From contig NC_063045.1 of assembly GCF_018812025.1 (NCBI RefSeq), forward strand, positions 55,080,457-55,144,456: DNA of 64,000 bases, written 5' to 3'. Below, piece after piece: positions 11,247 through 23,286 of the stretch; the stretch's first letter is position 1; each line of letters opens with the position of its first letter. The stretch is from Megalobrama amblycephala (lineage: Eukaryota; Chordata; Actinopteri; Cypriniformes; Xenocyprididae). The notes beneath the pieces were generated by a model. That model was not told the DNA's origin. It saw only the letters and a list, made by a program, of their open reading frames with translations, and did not search any database. The position numbers were made by a program, and so were the translations under genes.

Positions 11247-12184
11247 GGCCAGGTTCACACAGTCATTTTTTGGGATTGACAACCGCATTTACTTACAGGT
11301 GTGAGTCTCGAAATGTCTCGTTCACACAGCAACTTACAGTAGTGTTTGGAACACTGGCAGAACCTGATTTTGCTGAGTTCAACATGTTCCTGGGTCAACA
11401 TTTTTGTTGATCCTGGAACAACATTCAAATCAACCAATCAGATTTGAGGGGCAAGTTTACAGATTATATCAAGTTTAGGCTTAAAATCATGAATTGGTGC
11501 TTCTACATCAGTGTTATTCATCTATCATTTCCATCTGATTTTTGGGATAACTTAGGTTAGGTTTAGGGGTAGGAATAGAGTTAAGACTAAATTTTCAGAC
11601 TGGAATGTTGTTCCAGGATCAACAAAATATGTTGACCCAGGAACGCATCTAACTTAGCAAAATCAGGACGTGCAGAACACTGCCGGTATGAACGTGTAGC
11701 GAGTGTCAAGCCTGTATTCTCTTACTAGTAACCATGACGACAATGATCAACGTAGTATTAAAAGATGGCGACGTACACGCGTCACGTCATTTGCGACATC
11801 TCGCGCATACACGGCATTTGAAAAGAAACACAAAACTGACATGAGCTGCTCCGATGGAGAACAATGACTGGATCTAACACCTTAAGATGACGTACAGCTC
11901 ACATCTCTGTCGCTGTAAGTTACTGAAAGCGAAACCACACACAAAACACCGGCTCTCTCGCACTGTATGTGACAGACAACTAGTTGTCCAGTGCGGTTCC
12001 GTTCACACAGCGCAAATATTCCGAGAATGCGGTTGTGAGTCCTGAAAATTTACAGGTTTGAGTTCGGTTATAGAATGCGGTTGTCACTCCCGTAAATAAA
12101 CGTACTGCGTGTGAATGTAACCGTATTAAGGACTCAAAAACCAATAGGACTGACAACCATATTCTGCTGCTGTGTGAACATGGC
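11247..12184. mobile_element. Non-autonomous DNA transposon with nested MITE
   Basis: Inverted ends: GGCCAGGTTCACACAG on the left and, on the opposite strand at the right, GGCCATGTTCACACAG. Subterminal TTGACAACCGCAT and TTGTCAGTCC-like motifs repeat inside. About 310 bp of an unrelated MITE (11363-11673) interrupts it. No transposase; superfamily uncertain, with ends most like PIF/Harbinger. Confidence 0.68.
11363..11673. mobile_element. Nested MITE with long inverted repeats
   Basis: Both ends contain CTGATTTTGCT, GTTCCTGGGTCAACAT and TTGATCCTGGAACAACATTC in opposite orientation, about 60 bp of terminal pairing. GCAGAAC lies on both sides and may be the target duplication. It sits inside the 11247-12184 element, so it is the younger insertion. 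Confidence 0.75.
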
Positions 12185-12780
12185 CAAAAAAAAGAGATTT
12201 TGGGGCTCATCAATGGCAATGATACTGCAGTACACCCAAATATATATTTGAGCACACTATTATGTGTTCCTATGCTCACGTGCAGGAATGAATGACACAA
12301 TTTATCTATCAACATTAACTAAATATTAATGATTTAGAACTAAGTCCAGTGATGTTTAGATCAGGTTGAGCTTTCTCACAAAGCTCAATACTATAAGCAT
12401 TCTCTGTTAACATTCTAGTGTTTGTTTTCTGAGTTTATGATTAACTCTGGAGCCTGTACACATGTAAATGTGACATTTACAGCAAACGACCAACCTGTGT
12501 CTTGATGGTAACTGACTTCTTACATCCATTAGAAATGACCTCAAAACCACTCTTATTCGCTCCATAATTTCGCTCCCACTCAATTGTGAAAGGAAGAACA
12601 TTCAGTCCATGTATTTATGGTACAACTCTGTTTGACTTCTCTTAGCATCATTTTTGCTGCACTACAACCTTAAACACTTAGTCTGTGACAATGAGAGGAT
12701 ATTAAATAATAATGATTAATAGGTATGCACTAATCATGATTTTTATTAGAGCCAATTCAGATTCTGCTTTTGTTTTGATT
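12185..12780. other. Intergenic DNA, nothing assignable
   Basis: No gene or clear repeat boundary; short open frames only. Confidence 0.4.
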
Positions 12781-12784
12781 TTTG

Positions 12785-13318
12785 TTTTTTAGTTCACTCC
12801 AGAATTAGAATTTTCTGATAATTTACTAAGATGTTCATGTCTTTCTTTCTTCAGTCAAAAAGAAATACATTTTTTTGAGGAAAACATTCCAGAATTTTTC
12901 TCCATATAGTGGACTTCAATGGGGACCAATGAGCTGAAGGTCCAAACTGCAGTTTCAAAGGGCTCTACACAATCCCAGTCGAGGAATATGGGTCTTATCT
13001 AGCAAAACGATCTGTCATTTTCTAAAAAAAAAGAAAAGCTTTTAACCACAAATGCCCATCTTGCACTAGCTCTGTGATGCGCGTCCACGAGTTCATGCAT
13101 TACATAGTTACGTTGGAAAGATCATGCGTGTCGTAGGCTGAAGTACCGACCCAAAGCGAAAGTGCAGACTAATGCAAGATGAGCATTTGTGGTTAAAAAG
13201 TATATAAATTTTCTTTTTCTTTTTTTAGAAAATGACAGATGGTTTAGTTAGATAAGGCCCTTATTCCTCGGCTGGGATCGTATATAGCCCTTTGAAGCTG
13301 CATTGAAACTACAATTTA
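12785..13318. repeat. Palindromic MITE-like repeat
   Basis: The arms 12940-13070 and 13165-13310 are imperfect inverted copies (shared words: GAAAATGACAGAT, AACCACAAATGC, CTTGCA). The spacer holds a CpG-rich segment. The outer left part (12785-12930) resembles a common fish repeat. Extents are approximate. Confidence 0.6.
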
Positions 13319-13780
13319 AAGGAGCGTATCACACTTATAATTTAGATGAGGGGTTAGCACCGCTTTTTACCCAGGGTTATAAAACCCTGCTCTGGAGCTG
13401 GGTTAGCACTGCTTTTGTGGTGTTAACTCCACATTGCGGTGCCAAACTTGTACAGTGTGAAATGACGCAGTGTTAAAATGTTACAACTAGATGATTAGAA
13501 ACCAAAAACCAATCACATGCCTTTTATTCACGTGCTTTGGGCAGTCACGGAAACACCGCACAATGTATAAACAGTTGTTTCTAATAATGTTTGTAATATG
13601 AGGACACACAATGCTAGAGTCTTCAAACAGGTCACGTTCTGCGTTTGTCCAGTCAGTGACACTGACACCGCAAATATGCAGATAACGACCTTAACCTGGG
13701 GTTTAGGAATGTGCAGTGTGAAACAGTAGCGAATACCCAGGGTTATCCGTGAACCCGATTTCAAGTGTGTAAAGACCTTA
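13319..13780. mobile_element. Non-autonomous DNA transposon
   Basis: Ends read AAGGAGCGTATCACACTT on the left and, inverted at the right, AAGGTCTTTACACACTT. ACCCAGGGTTAT occurs on both sides in the subterminal region. No coding potential; superfamily unresolved. Confidence 0.6.
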
Positions 13781-13784
13781 TATA

Positions 13785-13868
13785 CAGAAAACTTTCAAAA
13801 TTTCTGCCACCAGTCAGATAGGCAGTATTGTAGGCAAAGGAGAAAAACCAGCAGAGACAGATGCTTAT
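13785..13868 (-). pseudogene. Isolated TAAR TM4/loop-2 scrap
   Basis: 84 bp on the minus strand closely match the TM4 to extracellular-loop-2 segment of gene D (50232-50310), including the CLCWFFSFAYN coding region, here shifted in frame. It is joined at its 5' side to a gypsy integrase fragment. The joined frame (13795-14337) is therefore a chimera and not a real protein. Confidence 0.75.
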
Positions 13869-13869
13869 T

Positions 13870-14838
13870 AATGGTAAGTCTTAGGTTGTTCCCTCTGGTG
13901 TCTCGTACCCTTAGCCAATAGTAGTTTTCGTCATCCTGCTCCTCATCACTATCAGAGTAACAGAGTGATCCCGACTCATCCTGTGGTTTTGTCTGGTTTC
14001 TCTTTGTCATCTGTTTAGGTGCTTCGTCTGGTATCTGTACTGGTAAGTCATTAACCTGATGTAGCAGATTCCTGTGTAGAACTCTTGACTTTGAGCCGTC
14101 TGTCTCTGCTACCACCCGGTAGACTGGCCCATTGTTTATCTGTTCCTTGAAAATGTAAACAGTTTGCTCCCAATATGATCTCAATTTTCCTGGGCCACCT
14201 CTCTCACTTTGGTTTTTCACTAGTACTCTATCGCCAGGTTGAAGAACAACTCCCCTTGACTTCCTGTCACAGTACTGTTTCCCTCGGGCGCTTGAGTTCT
14301 TACTGTTCTCTGAAGCAATTTGGTAAGCTTCTGCCATTCGCTTTGCCCATTGCTTGGCATATCCTTTTGGATTGTTTCTTTCCTCTCCATTTGTCTCTTT
14401 GAATACAAGATCAATGGGTAATCGTGGGTGTCGTCCATAGAGTAAGTAAAATGGTGAGTGTCCTGTCGCTTCATGTCATGTGCAATTGTACGCATGCACT
14501 ATCTGTGGTAGGTGTTCCTTCCATTTTTCCTTTTCTTTCTCTGCCAGTGTTCTCATCATCTGTAGCAGCGTTCTGTTGAATCTCTCGGCAGGATTGCCCT
14601 GATATGGAGAGGTCTTTGAATGGCTCATTCCTGACAGTTGGCGCAAGGTTTTGAAGAGGTCATTCTCAAATTCTCGACCTTGGTCATGATGTAATTTAGT
14701 TGGAAATCCAAACCGGGGAATGAAGTCACTGAAGATTCTTTCTGCTGCTGTTCCTCCAGACTTATTTTTAGTTGCATATGCCACTGAGGCAAACCTTGTA
14801 AAATGATCCATCAGAACTAGGATATATTCATAACCCAT
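13870..14838 (-). mobile_element. Ty3/gypsy-type integrase fragment, frameshifted
   Basis: The minus strand encodes an integrase core. The three acidic residues are visible in [16 protein letters not shown] and [10 protein letters not shown] region with LYGRHPRLP-like coding in a shifted frame follows, then a C-terminal part with PGDRVLVKN. A stop and frameshift near 14490 separate the core from the tail. Reverse transcriptase, protease, gag and LTRs are absent. It is a dead fragment of an LTR retrotransposon pol gene. Confidence 0.82.
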
Positions 14839-15674
14839 TCCACAGACTAGAATCCATGAACCGCATTATTAGACCATTTTCTAAGGCTGCAAGATGTATT
14901 AAAACCATTTAAAAATGATATCATAATGCTATTGTGAAATCACAAAGGCTGGGGTCAAATGTGCTGAGGGTGATGCGCAAGGCTTTAATTATTTACATGC
15001 GTGCAGGTTACGAGTTTCTTCCGTCTCAGAGTGGCTCCGTTCACAGAAGCTTTACACAAACTCGATCTTGGCACGTGCTGTTTGTTTGGGTTTCCAGTAA
15101 CGTGCATTTGGGAATGTATAATGTCTGACATGCTTTGTGTTTCATAAGAAGTGTTGCACTGTTTTACATGCGTGGAGTGCGTCTCAGCAGCTCGGGTTAA
15201 CAAACTTCATTTCTGCATATATGCTGTGAATTTGGGTTGCTTATAACGTACATCTGGGAACGCAATGTGCGCCATTTAGTCAGATTCATAACGTAAATCA
15301 TTTATAAACATAAGAAAACACTGGAGAATACATATGTTTCTAAATATGTTAACTGTTCATCACGATTTCAAAATAAAACTTTAAACCCTTGCTCTGAGTT
15401 TGCATGTTTTGATGTCCTCATGTTCTTGTTCTTGAAATTACAGTGTAGCATTTACATCGAAAGGAAGTGGCCAAATATTAAAGATGAAGTAAACATTTGG
15501 CCAGTATTAAGGATTTGATTTGCTGTTTAACAACAACAATCACTATAGCGTTGGTGCCCTCTGCAGGCGTTTGTTATAATACATAATATAGCCTACAATG
15601 CATTTTCTATTTTTATTAACAACAACAACAAAAAGAGTACTCGATTAATCATGACAATAATCAATTGATTATGT
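14839..15674. other. Intergenic DNA, mostly unassigned
   Basis: No gene seen. The last 60 bases contain alternating GATTAAT/ATTGATTA motifs typical of the edges of common fish hAT-like repeats. Confidence 0.4.
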
Positions 15675-16965
15675 TAGGGCTGCCCCCGAATTAGTACAGA
15701 ATCCCCGAAGTAAGCAATTGGTCGACTAATCACATGTTTATATTAATAAACCATAAATCATAATAATGAGCCTTTAATTGCCTATAGTACATAGGAGGCT
15801 ATACATAGCCTACATGGCCTAATCAGAGCTGAAGCGGACGCATAAAGCTAGCTACAGTGCACTGGCAAACATTATGATTATGAGTGTGTCGTGGAAAAAA
15901 AACAAACAAAAGAAAACAAGGAGATTGTCTAAACATTTTAATTTATTGATTAGGTTTTCTCTGTTTTCGGCTGCAGAGATAAAGTCGACGATGCTAACTC
16001 ATCATCTCCGCAGTATTGAACGTGCCTATATGCATGTTTTATACGGATTACATAATCTGAGAATATTTATTTTTCCATTTGAATTGGTTCATTTAAAAGA
16101 AGACATTTCAAGCTTTCTATAGATATATTTCTCGTGTCTGTGAGGCAAGTATACACTGAGTTTCGGTTTCATTTTGGTTACATGCTCAACTTCACTTAGA
16201 CCGAGTCGGCAGAAAGCGCATCCTGGTTTTCATTATTTTACAAAAGCACAACATTTTGCTGTTACTGTGAGTTTACAGAAATAAAAATAGACCCTTTACA
16301 GTTTGCATTACTCTTATCTGTATTACCAAAATGTCATTGTATTTTAAGTTAAATGCAAGTGATCGCACCGGCGCCTCCATGTCATACAGTGAGCATGCAC
16401 ACACAAGCATGGATATGCGCCTAATTATAGCGCGCATTTATCTAGGACTAGGCTAACGTTAGAGCGAGCGGACTTGTAAAGTTGCTACTGCTTACACGTT
16501 TCAAGTGATAAGCAATATTTGAGGTTGATGAATGATAAATGATAGGTGAATGTTTGGATTGTTGCCGTCAATGGGCAACCTGATGATACACAGGGCAACT
16601 AATTAGAGCAACGGACAGTTGGGAACAACCAATCAGAAAGGAGCAAATCTATTGCAACCCAACAAATGCTTTATTATTAAACACTTGTTATGCACTTTAT
16701 TTCAACTTTTCAAGTAGTTTCTTCATTTTTATTAAATATAAATGCCTTTCCGATGACAACTTACCAGCGTAAAAAGATATAAGTTCATACTCTTTTTCTT
16801 CGCTCCACTGCTGCTGAGAGGCCACCATCTTTGAATTTTTTCTGAAATCTCCAAGCCGGTCATGTGATCACTCTGATTGGAGAATCTCAAAAAATTGCCC
16901 ATAAAAAAGAGTTGCCCCATGTATCATCACCTTAACGGTTAGTCGACTATTAGGGTGCAGCCCTA
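15675..16965. mobile_element. hAT-like non-autonomous element, 1.3 kb
   Basis: Ends TAGGGCTGC and GCAGCCCTA are inverted, with GTCGACTA motifs just inside both. The flanking octamers are GATTATGT and GATTAACA (5 of 8 match), so the target duplication is weak. Part of the interior (about 16160-16400) is similar to 29790-30060, where another fragment of the same family lies. No transposase domain was recognised. Confidence 0.65.
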
Positions 16966-16967
16966 GA

Positions 16968-18053
16968 TTAACATTATGATCGTTGACAGGTGAAGTGAAT
17001 AACACCGATTATCTCTTCATCACGGCACCTGTTAGTGGGTGGGATATATTAGGTAGCAAGTAAACATTTTGTCCTCAAAGTTGATGTGTTAGAAGCAGGA
17101 AAAATAGGCAAGCGTAGGATTTGAGCAAGTTTGACAAGGGCCAATTGTGATGGCTAGACTAGGTCAGAGCATCTCCAAAACTGCAGCTTTTGTGGGGTGT
17201 TCCCGGTCTGCAGTGGTCAGTATCTAAAAGTGGTGGAAGGAAGGAACAGTGGTGAACCTGCGACAGGGTCATGGGCTGCCAAGGCTCATTCATGCACGTG
17301 GGGAGCGAAGGCTGGCCCATGTTGTCCGATCCAACAGACGAGCTACTATAGCTCAAATTGCTAAAGTTAATGCTGGTTCTGATAGAAAAGTGTCAGAATA
17401 CACAGTGCATCTCAGTTTGTTGCGTATGGGGCTGCATAGCCGCAGACCAGTCAGGGTTCCCATGCTGACCCCTGTCCACCACTGAAAGCATCACGTGGAT
17501 GGCCGGGTGAGTGTGCGTCACTTACCTGGGGAACACATGACACCAGGATGCACTATGGGAAGAAGGCAAGCCGGCAGAGGCAGTGTGAGGCTTCGGCCAA
17601 TGTTCTGCTGGGAAACCTTGGGTCCTGCCATCCATGTGGATGTTACTTTGACACGTACCACCTACCTAAGCATTGTTGCAGACCATGTACACCCTTTTAA
17701 TGGAAATGGTATTCCCTGGTGGCTGTGGCCTCTTTCAACAGGATAATGCGCCCTGCCACAAAGCAAAAATGGTTCAGGAATGGTTTGAGGAGCACAACGA
17801 GTTTGAGGTGTTGACTTAGCCTCCAAATTCCCCAGATCTCAGTTCAATTGAGCATCTGTTGGATGTGCTGAACAAACAAGTCAGATCCATGGAGACTCTA
17901 CCTCGCAACTTACAGGACTTAAAGGATCTGCTGCTAACATCTTGGTGCCAGATACCACAGCACACCTTCAGGGGTCTAGTGGAGTCCCAAAAAGGGGACC
18001 AATGCAATATTAGGAAGGTCGTCATAATGTTATGCCTGATTGGTGTACAGTAG
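16968..18053 (+). mobile_element. Degenerate Tc1-like transposon
   Basis: The right end reads CATAATGTTATGCCTGATTG and pairs with AACATTATGA at the left, where the outer end is lost. Between them the plus strand encodes a Tc1-type transposase in broken frames. The helix-turn-helix part starts at about 17150 (GQSISKTAAFVGCSRSAV) and soon hits a stop; LLRMGLHSRRPVRVP is readable near 17430; the C-terminal SPDLSSIEHLLDVL-like segment lies near 17830. Several stops and frameshifts make it inactive. Confidence 0.82.
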
Positions 18054-19170
18054 TTTGATACGAGTGCAAATGTAATGTTACAATGTTAGAATGTAATCTA
18101 ATTTTCCTTTCTTTCTTTTTTTTTTTTTTTTTTTTGCACATATAACCTATAGCATAGACCACTACATGATTACATTCACTATATTTGTTTTAATAGCCTT
18201 CAATATGAACATTGTTTATAGGACAACATTGGGCAGGATGTGAATTTAAAAAAAAATTGAAAAAAAAAAACAAACAAAACAAAACAATTTTTTTTTTTTC
18301 TAAATCCAAATAGAAAAATGTAGAAAATACTGAGATATATATTGCATATCACAATTCAGCCAAAAAATACAGAGATATGATTTTTTTGGCCATATCGCCC
18401 AGCCCCAGTGACAACCCTAACAGTGCCACTGCATGCCATGCCAGACCTGTCATGGCAGGCACACATCTTTATGCGTTATCAACATGAGATAAATCTTTAT
18501 AGACACCTCCGATCAAGCTTTCCAGAGCGATTATCGGCTGATAGTTATCGGTAGCCTGTCAATTAGAGCACCCCTAGTACAAAGCCCTGCTGAAATGATT
18601 CTTTGTGTGTTTCATGAGCTTTAAGCCTATAACTGTGCATTGTCCCAGGTAAACAGCTGGTCATGGCTGACACGTACAGCCTCTGTACCCACTAAAAGTG
18701 ACTAAAATAAACCAGAGAACAATGTTAAAGAATACATTATTTTGGTGATAACAACCAGAAGCATCCCATAGTCTAAAAACAGTTCAGTTGAATTGGTAGT
18801 AGGTGTGTTCATGCAGTGCTGCACAGACCAATCACTGTCTGGCTTGAAGCACTGCATGCAGGTTAACATTTTTTGTCCGATTTGAGACAGCTTTGTCACT
18901 TTGTTGTATGCCATCAAGAAGTCAGAAAGAAACACATGAGTATAGTACATAACATAATAATTGTAACTATTTCATTTAATTTAAATATACAACATGTTTA
19001 AAATACCTCACTTTTTTCAGTTAATGTGTTTATGGAAAGATATCTGATATCAATTGTGTTTACATCCACTTCACAAACTTTACAGAACTACACTTTAAGT
19101 GTGTGCTTTATCAGCTGGAAAAAAACAAACAAACAAACAAACAAACAAACAAACAAAAAACACAACCCTA
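18054..19170. other. Low-complexity and unassigned intergenic DNA
   Basis: Holds a poly-T run (about 18117-18135), an A-rich run (18247-18290) and a (CAAA)n microsatellite (about 19127-19157). The segment 18390-18420 with ATATCGCCCAGCCCC looks like the end of a dispersed repeat. No gene. Confidence 0.5.
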
Positions 19171-19178
19171 GACAAAAA

Positions 19179-20192
19179 TCATGAATAATCTGTAAAAATA
19201 TCCATGAAAGAGGATGCTGGCTCCAATATTTTAAGAGTAAAGATGTGTTTAACTGATATTTTAAACCAGCGGTAAAATAACGCATAGATAAGAGGATTTA
19301 GTCCTGAGTTAATATACAAAGTCCATGATAGAAATGTTACTGTTGTGAAAGTGTTAACTGTAATTTCAGTTAGAGTCGAGATATAGTATGGAATCCAGCA
19401 AAACAGATAAACCGTCACAATGATTCCTAAAGTCAGAGCAGCTTTGCTCTCAGATTTTCTCCTCACTGAAACTTCCATTACACATTTACTACCCTTCACC
19501 AGAGAGTTTATCACTTTCACCTGCTGATGTACTACATAAAATATCCTCAAATACTCTGTGATGATCACCATACAAGGACATACGAAAGAAAAAGTCAAAT
19601 CAGTGAATCTCCAAGCAGAACTAATCACAGCAATACACTCACCGTAACATGCATTGGTTCTGTGTGGTGTGTCAAAATATCCGTTACATATTACAATGGC
19701 AAAGTTATAAGCTGAACAACAAGACCAGAAGAGACAGATGCTCATTAAGGTTTTAGTTGTGGTTATTTTCTGTGGGTACAGTAAAGGGTGACACACAGCC
19801 ACATAACGATCAATGGCAATTAAAACTAAATTACTGAGAGATGCTGAGAGAAGCACCCCCATAACTGCCATAAACATTGCACATAAAGTGTCTCCAAAGT
19901 ACCAACACGTCTCAATCAGTTTAAAGGCCTCTACAGGCATCACAATAAGTCCCATAAGCAGGTCGGCCACAGCCAGAGAGAGAATAATCAGGTTGGTTGG
20001 AGTGTGAAGCTTCTTGAAGTGAGAGATGGAGATGATCACCAGCAGGTTCAGAAACACAGTCCATGCTGACAGCAATGAAAAAAAAACATACATGAAATTG
20101 TATTCATGTCTGGAGCGTTTTCCCTTGATACATGATGAGTTGATGGCAGGAAAGCAGTATTGAGTCTCATGATCCTCTGTCTCATAGGCCAT
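19179..20192 (-). CDS. Trace amine-associated receptor (TAAR), gene B
   Basis: Intact 337-residue single-exon receptor. Landmarks: NSS glycosylation site 18-20, Asp2.50 at 77, Cys3.25 at 104, DRY 128-130, CYGEC in loop 2, Pro5.50 at 206, CWIP at 265-268 (classical Trp6.48 kept, unlike genes A, C and D), NSGLNPLIY in TM7 followed by FYRWF. Met111 occupies 3.32 and Asp198 occupies 5.42. The N-terminal 70 residues are nearly identical to the other copies. The TM4 to TM5 stretch is the most divergent of the minus-strand genes (YFDTPHRTNACYGEC). This fits one duplicated family with a variable ligand-facing loop. Start chosen by the shared MAYETEDHE start and TATA spacing. Ligand unknown. Confidence 0.95.
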   Translation of the reverse strand: MAYETEDHETQYCFPAINSSCIKGKRSRHEYNFMYVFFSLLSAWTVFLNLLVIISISHFKKLHTPTNLIILSLAVADLLMGLIVMPVEAFKLIETCWYFGDTLCAMFMAVMGVLLSASLSNLVLIAIDRYVAVCHPLLYPQKITTTKTLMSICLFWSCCSAYNFAIVICNGYFDTPHRTNACYGECIAVISSAWRFTDLTFSFVCPCMVIITEYLRIFYVVHQQVKVINSLVKGSKCVMEVSVRRKSESKAALTLGIIVTVYLFCWIPYYISTLTEITVNTFTTVTFLSWTLYINSGLNPLIYALFYRWFKISVKHIFTLKILEPASSFMDIFTDYS

Positions 20193-20340
20193 GAGTGAGT
20201 CTCCTCCTGTTAGGAGTTTGTTCTGCTCTCCTTACTGTCCTTTCATTTATACAGTGTCTGAATCACACTGACCAACCCATCTACCGCTCACTCCGATGCT
20301 GCATAATGACAATTACTTATAATTATTTTCTTTCATCTCA
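20193..20340 (-). promoter_or_regulatory. Core promoter and 5' leader of TAAR gene B
   Basis: TATAAAT at 20245-20251 on the minus strand, the CTCCT-AAC-AGGAG inverted repeat in the leader, a GAGTGAGCGG box near 20290, and CATTATGCAGCATC plus two AATTAT-type sites upstream. Same layout as the other copies. Confidence 0.75.
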
Positions 20341-21404
20341 ACTTTAGCAGTAAAATTGCTGATCAAAAGAGACAAATGAGAGACATGAAATTGGTTTTAC
20401 GTGATACTATATCCACACCAATAGGTGTCGGTAGAAACTAAAAGAATACTGACTCTATCACATCTGATGTAAGTGCATAAGTGGTCACAAACAAAATTCA
20501 CATACCTCAGTGGGGACTTGATGCTTGTCACTAATATCAATGATGAATGCAAGGCCAACAACTTGTCCTTAATGTTTAGATCATATCTAAGGTACATTTA
20601 CACACAAACATTGTAATTTTTAGCCTTCTAATTGTAATGGATCCAGATATGAAATATATCACATTTTCTTTTTTTTTTTTTTTCAGACATGATCGCAATC
20701 AACAATCTTATCACAATTAGCACATTTTTAAGTTGGGTTTTAAGACTATTTTGCAACTTACTGAACAGTACAGCCAAACTAATATTTAACCATTTAGTCC
20801 AAAGTGAGGATGGGCGATATGACCAAAATCTTACTTCACTTTATTTTATTTTATTATTTTATATATATGATTAAAAATAAGAATAAAGACAAAAAAAAAA
20901 AAAAACAATGACAAATACAATATAAAAAAAGATACAAATTAAATAAATGGCTTTAAATTTTTTCAGGTATAGGTCTTCAAGTAAGAAATTGAATAATCAA
21001 ATGTAAAAATAAAACTGCACATTCCATGTATGAGTTAAATAAACTTTGATTCTTATTAAAGCTACAAAAGTTATTCAGTCAAGAGCAGTGTGTGATTGTT
21101 CTCTTGTTCTTTTGTTTGATTCACATTAACAACAGACAGCATCAGGTACTGTATATTAGGCTTTAAGATCAAATGTACAGATCCAATATACATGCAGTTT
21201 CTTTCCTATAGTTGTTTATGTTCACTTAAGACATAACCAACAGTATTTATGTGCAAAAAATCTTATAAGCAAATAATAAACTTTTGTGATGATGAAGAAC
21301 TGCAATGTCGCATTAGCGTAACTGCAAAAGAGATCATCAAAAACAAAACAAACAAAAAACTTCAGTGGGGGAAAAATAATAAAATCAACCCCAACATTAA
21401 ATTA
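20341..21404. repeat. TAAR intergenic block shared with the flank of gene C
   Basis: 20690-21000 is similar to 37960-38250. The later part (21060-21420) is similar to 36060-36720. So the 5' flank of B plus the 3' flank of the next copy recurs at two places in the array. Contains poly-T (20670-20684) and A-rich tracts. Confidence 0.75.
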
Positions 21405-22963
21405 TTCACAATCTGTAAAAAAAAATATCCATGAGAGAGGAGGATGGCTCCAATATTTTAAGAGTTAAGATGTGTTAACTGATATTTTAAACCAGCGATA
21501 AAATAAAGCATAGATAAGAGAATTTAGACTTGAGTTAACATACAAAGTCCATATTAGAAATGTTATTGTGGCAGAAGAGATTACTGTAGTCCCTGTTACA
21601 GACAATATATAGTATGGAATATAGCACAGCAGATAAGCTGTCACAATGATTCCTAAAGTCATTGCAGCCTTTCTCTCAGATTTTCTCCTCACTGAACCTT
21701 CCATTACACATTTACCACCCTTCATCAGGGAGTTTAAAAGTTTGACTTTGTCACAGTGAGGTCCTGTGACTAGAGACTTTGAATATAAAAAGGACTTTTA
21801 TTTTGACAATGGACTGTGAAAACACATGCATGCATACACTTCCTTTTGTAACATCATATACACTTATCTGTTTTGCGCATATGGAACATCAGTTAAAACA
21901 GATATGTTGGTATCACTGATCATGTGTTGTGTTGTTCACGTCCTCATCATGCATTACTTCTATGTTGATTTGTGTTGTGTTATGTTATGTTAAGAAGTAA
22001 AACAAGACCGGTTATGTTAAATGTTTATTGTTTTATATTACCACTTACATATCATAAATAGTCATACTTACGTACTGGAACATTTTCCCATCCCAAACAG
22101 ACAAAACCCAGTCACAGTAAATGCCACCATTTTGAGGACTGCGGTCTTTTGGGTCAATTAATTGGCATAGCCAAAAGTTTGTTTGTTTGTATGTATAACT
22201 TTGAACAGTTTTTACTTTATTTTGTTTCTGTTTTTTTTTTTTGTATATATTTTTTGGACTTTCACTGTAAATACCATTGACGCACCACTGGAAAACCTTT
22301 ATTTTTGCTCCACTTGGAATAAACACTGAACTTTTGGCTGTATCACCACGTCACGTCATTTTTACGCCTCCATCTGCCGGTACATTCAAAGCAGTGGTGC
22401 TGCTGCTGTTCAAAACATCTTTGGGGCCCTTGTTGCAGTTGGCACACCGCTGTCTTTGTTACAGACTTGCTGATGTGCGACATAAAATATCCTCAAATAT
22501 AAAGTTATAATCAGGGTACAAGGTAACGCAAATGAAAAGAACAGGTCTGTGAATGTCCATGAAAAACTTATTACTAAATGGCACTTTCCATAGCACATGT
22601 CTGGTATTTGGGAACTTTCAAAATATCTGTCACTTATTAAATAGACAATGTTGTAGGTAGAGGAGAAAAACCAGCAGAGACAGATGCTTATTAAGGTTTT
22701 AGTTGTGGTTATTTTCTGTGGGTACAGTAAAGGGTGACACACAGCCACATAACGATCAACAGCAACTAAAACTAAATTACAAATAGATGTTGAGATAAGC
22801 AGTCCCATGATTATCATAAACATGTCACAGAAAGTGTCTCCAAAGTACCAGCATGTCTCAATCAGCTTTATGGCATCTACAGTCATCACAATAAGTCCAA
22901 CAAGCAGGTCGGCCACAGCCAGAGAGAGAATAATTAGGTTTGTTGGACTGTCTCATAGGCCAT
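21405..22963 (-). pseudogene. TAAR pseudogene split by a solo LTR
   Basis: A minus-strand TAAR close to gene C, broken four ways. (1) After the start MAYET, 175 bp are missing relative to intact copies, removing residues 6-64; the frame shifts and stops at once. (2) A 715-bp solo LTR (21749-22463) sits in intracellular loop 3. (3) TM7 reads NSLIY where the others have NPxxY. (4) A single-base loss near 21478 changes and shortens the C-terminus. The TATA box is also altered (TATACAT on the minus strand). TM2 to TM5 (22470-22940) and loop 3 to TM7 (21480-21743) remain readable, with Met at 3.32 and Asp at 5.42, so it belonged to the same clade. Tyr replaces Trp6.48. Confidence 0.92.
21749..22463 (+). 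mobile_element. Solo LTR inside a TAAR pseudogene
   Basis: Starts TGTCACAGTG and ends TTTGTTACA, the TG...CA form of retroviral and gypsy-type LTRs. It is flanked by a perfect 5-bp duplication GACTT (21744-21748 and 22464-22468). AATAAA at 22318-22323 suggests plus orientation. There is no internal retroelement sequence, so it is an LTR left after recombination between two LTRs. Confidence 0.88.
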
Positions 22964-23105
22964 GAGTGAGTCTCCTCCTGTTAGGAGTTTGTTCTGCTCT
23001 CCTTACTGTCCTTTCATGTATACAGTGTCTGGATCAGACTAGCCAACCCATCTACCGCCCACTCTGGGTGGTGCTGTGTAATGACATAATTATTTTCTTT
23101 CATCT
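22964..23105 (-). promoter_or_regulatory. Decayed TAAR promoter of the first LTR-split pseudogene
   Basis: The CTCCT-AAC-AGGAG repeat and the GAGTGGGCGG box region are still readable, but the TATA box has changed to TATACAT (23016-23022). Confidence 0.65.
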
Positions 23106-23286
23106 GAACTTTGGCAGTAAAATTGCTGATCATAAGAGAGAAATATGAGACATGAAACTGATTTATGTGATGCTATATCCACACCAATAGTAGTAAGTAG
23201 AAAGTAAAAAAAAAACAATACTGACTTTGTCAAATCTGCTGCAAGTGCATCAGTGGTCACTATATAAATATGTGGTCACAAATACA

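Noticed and set aside
13795..14337. 180-codon open frame as a novel protein
   Set aside because: The N-terminal part is gypsy integrase and the C-terminal 25 residues are TAAR DNA read out of frame.
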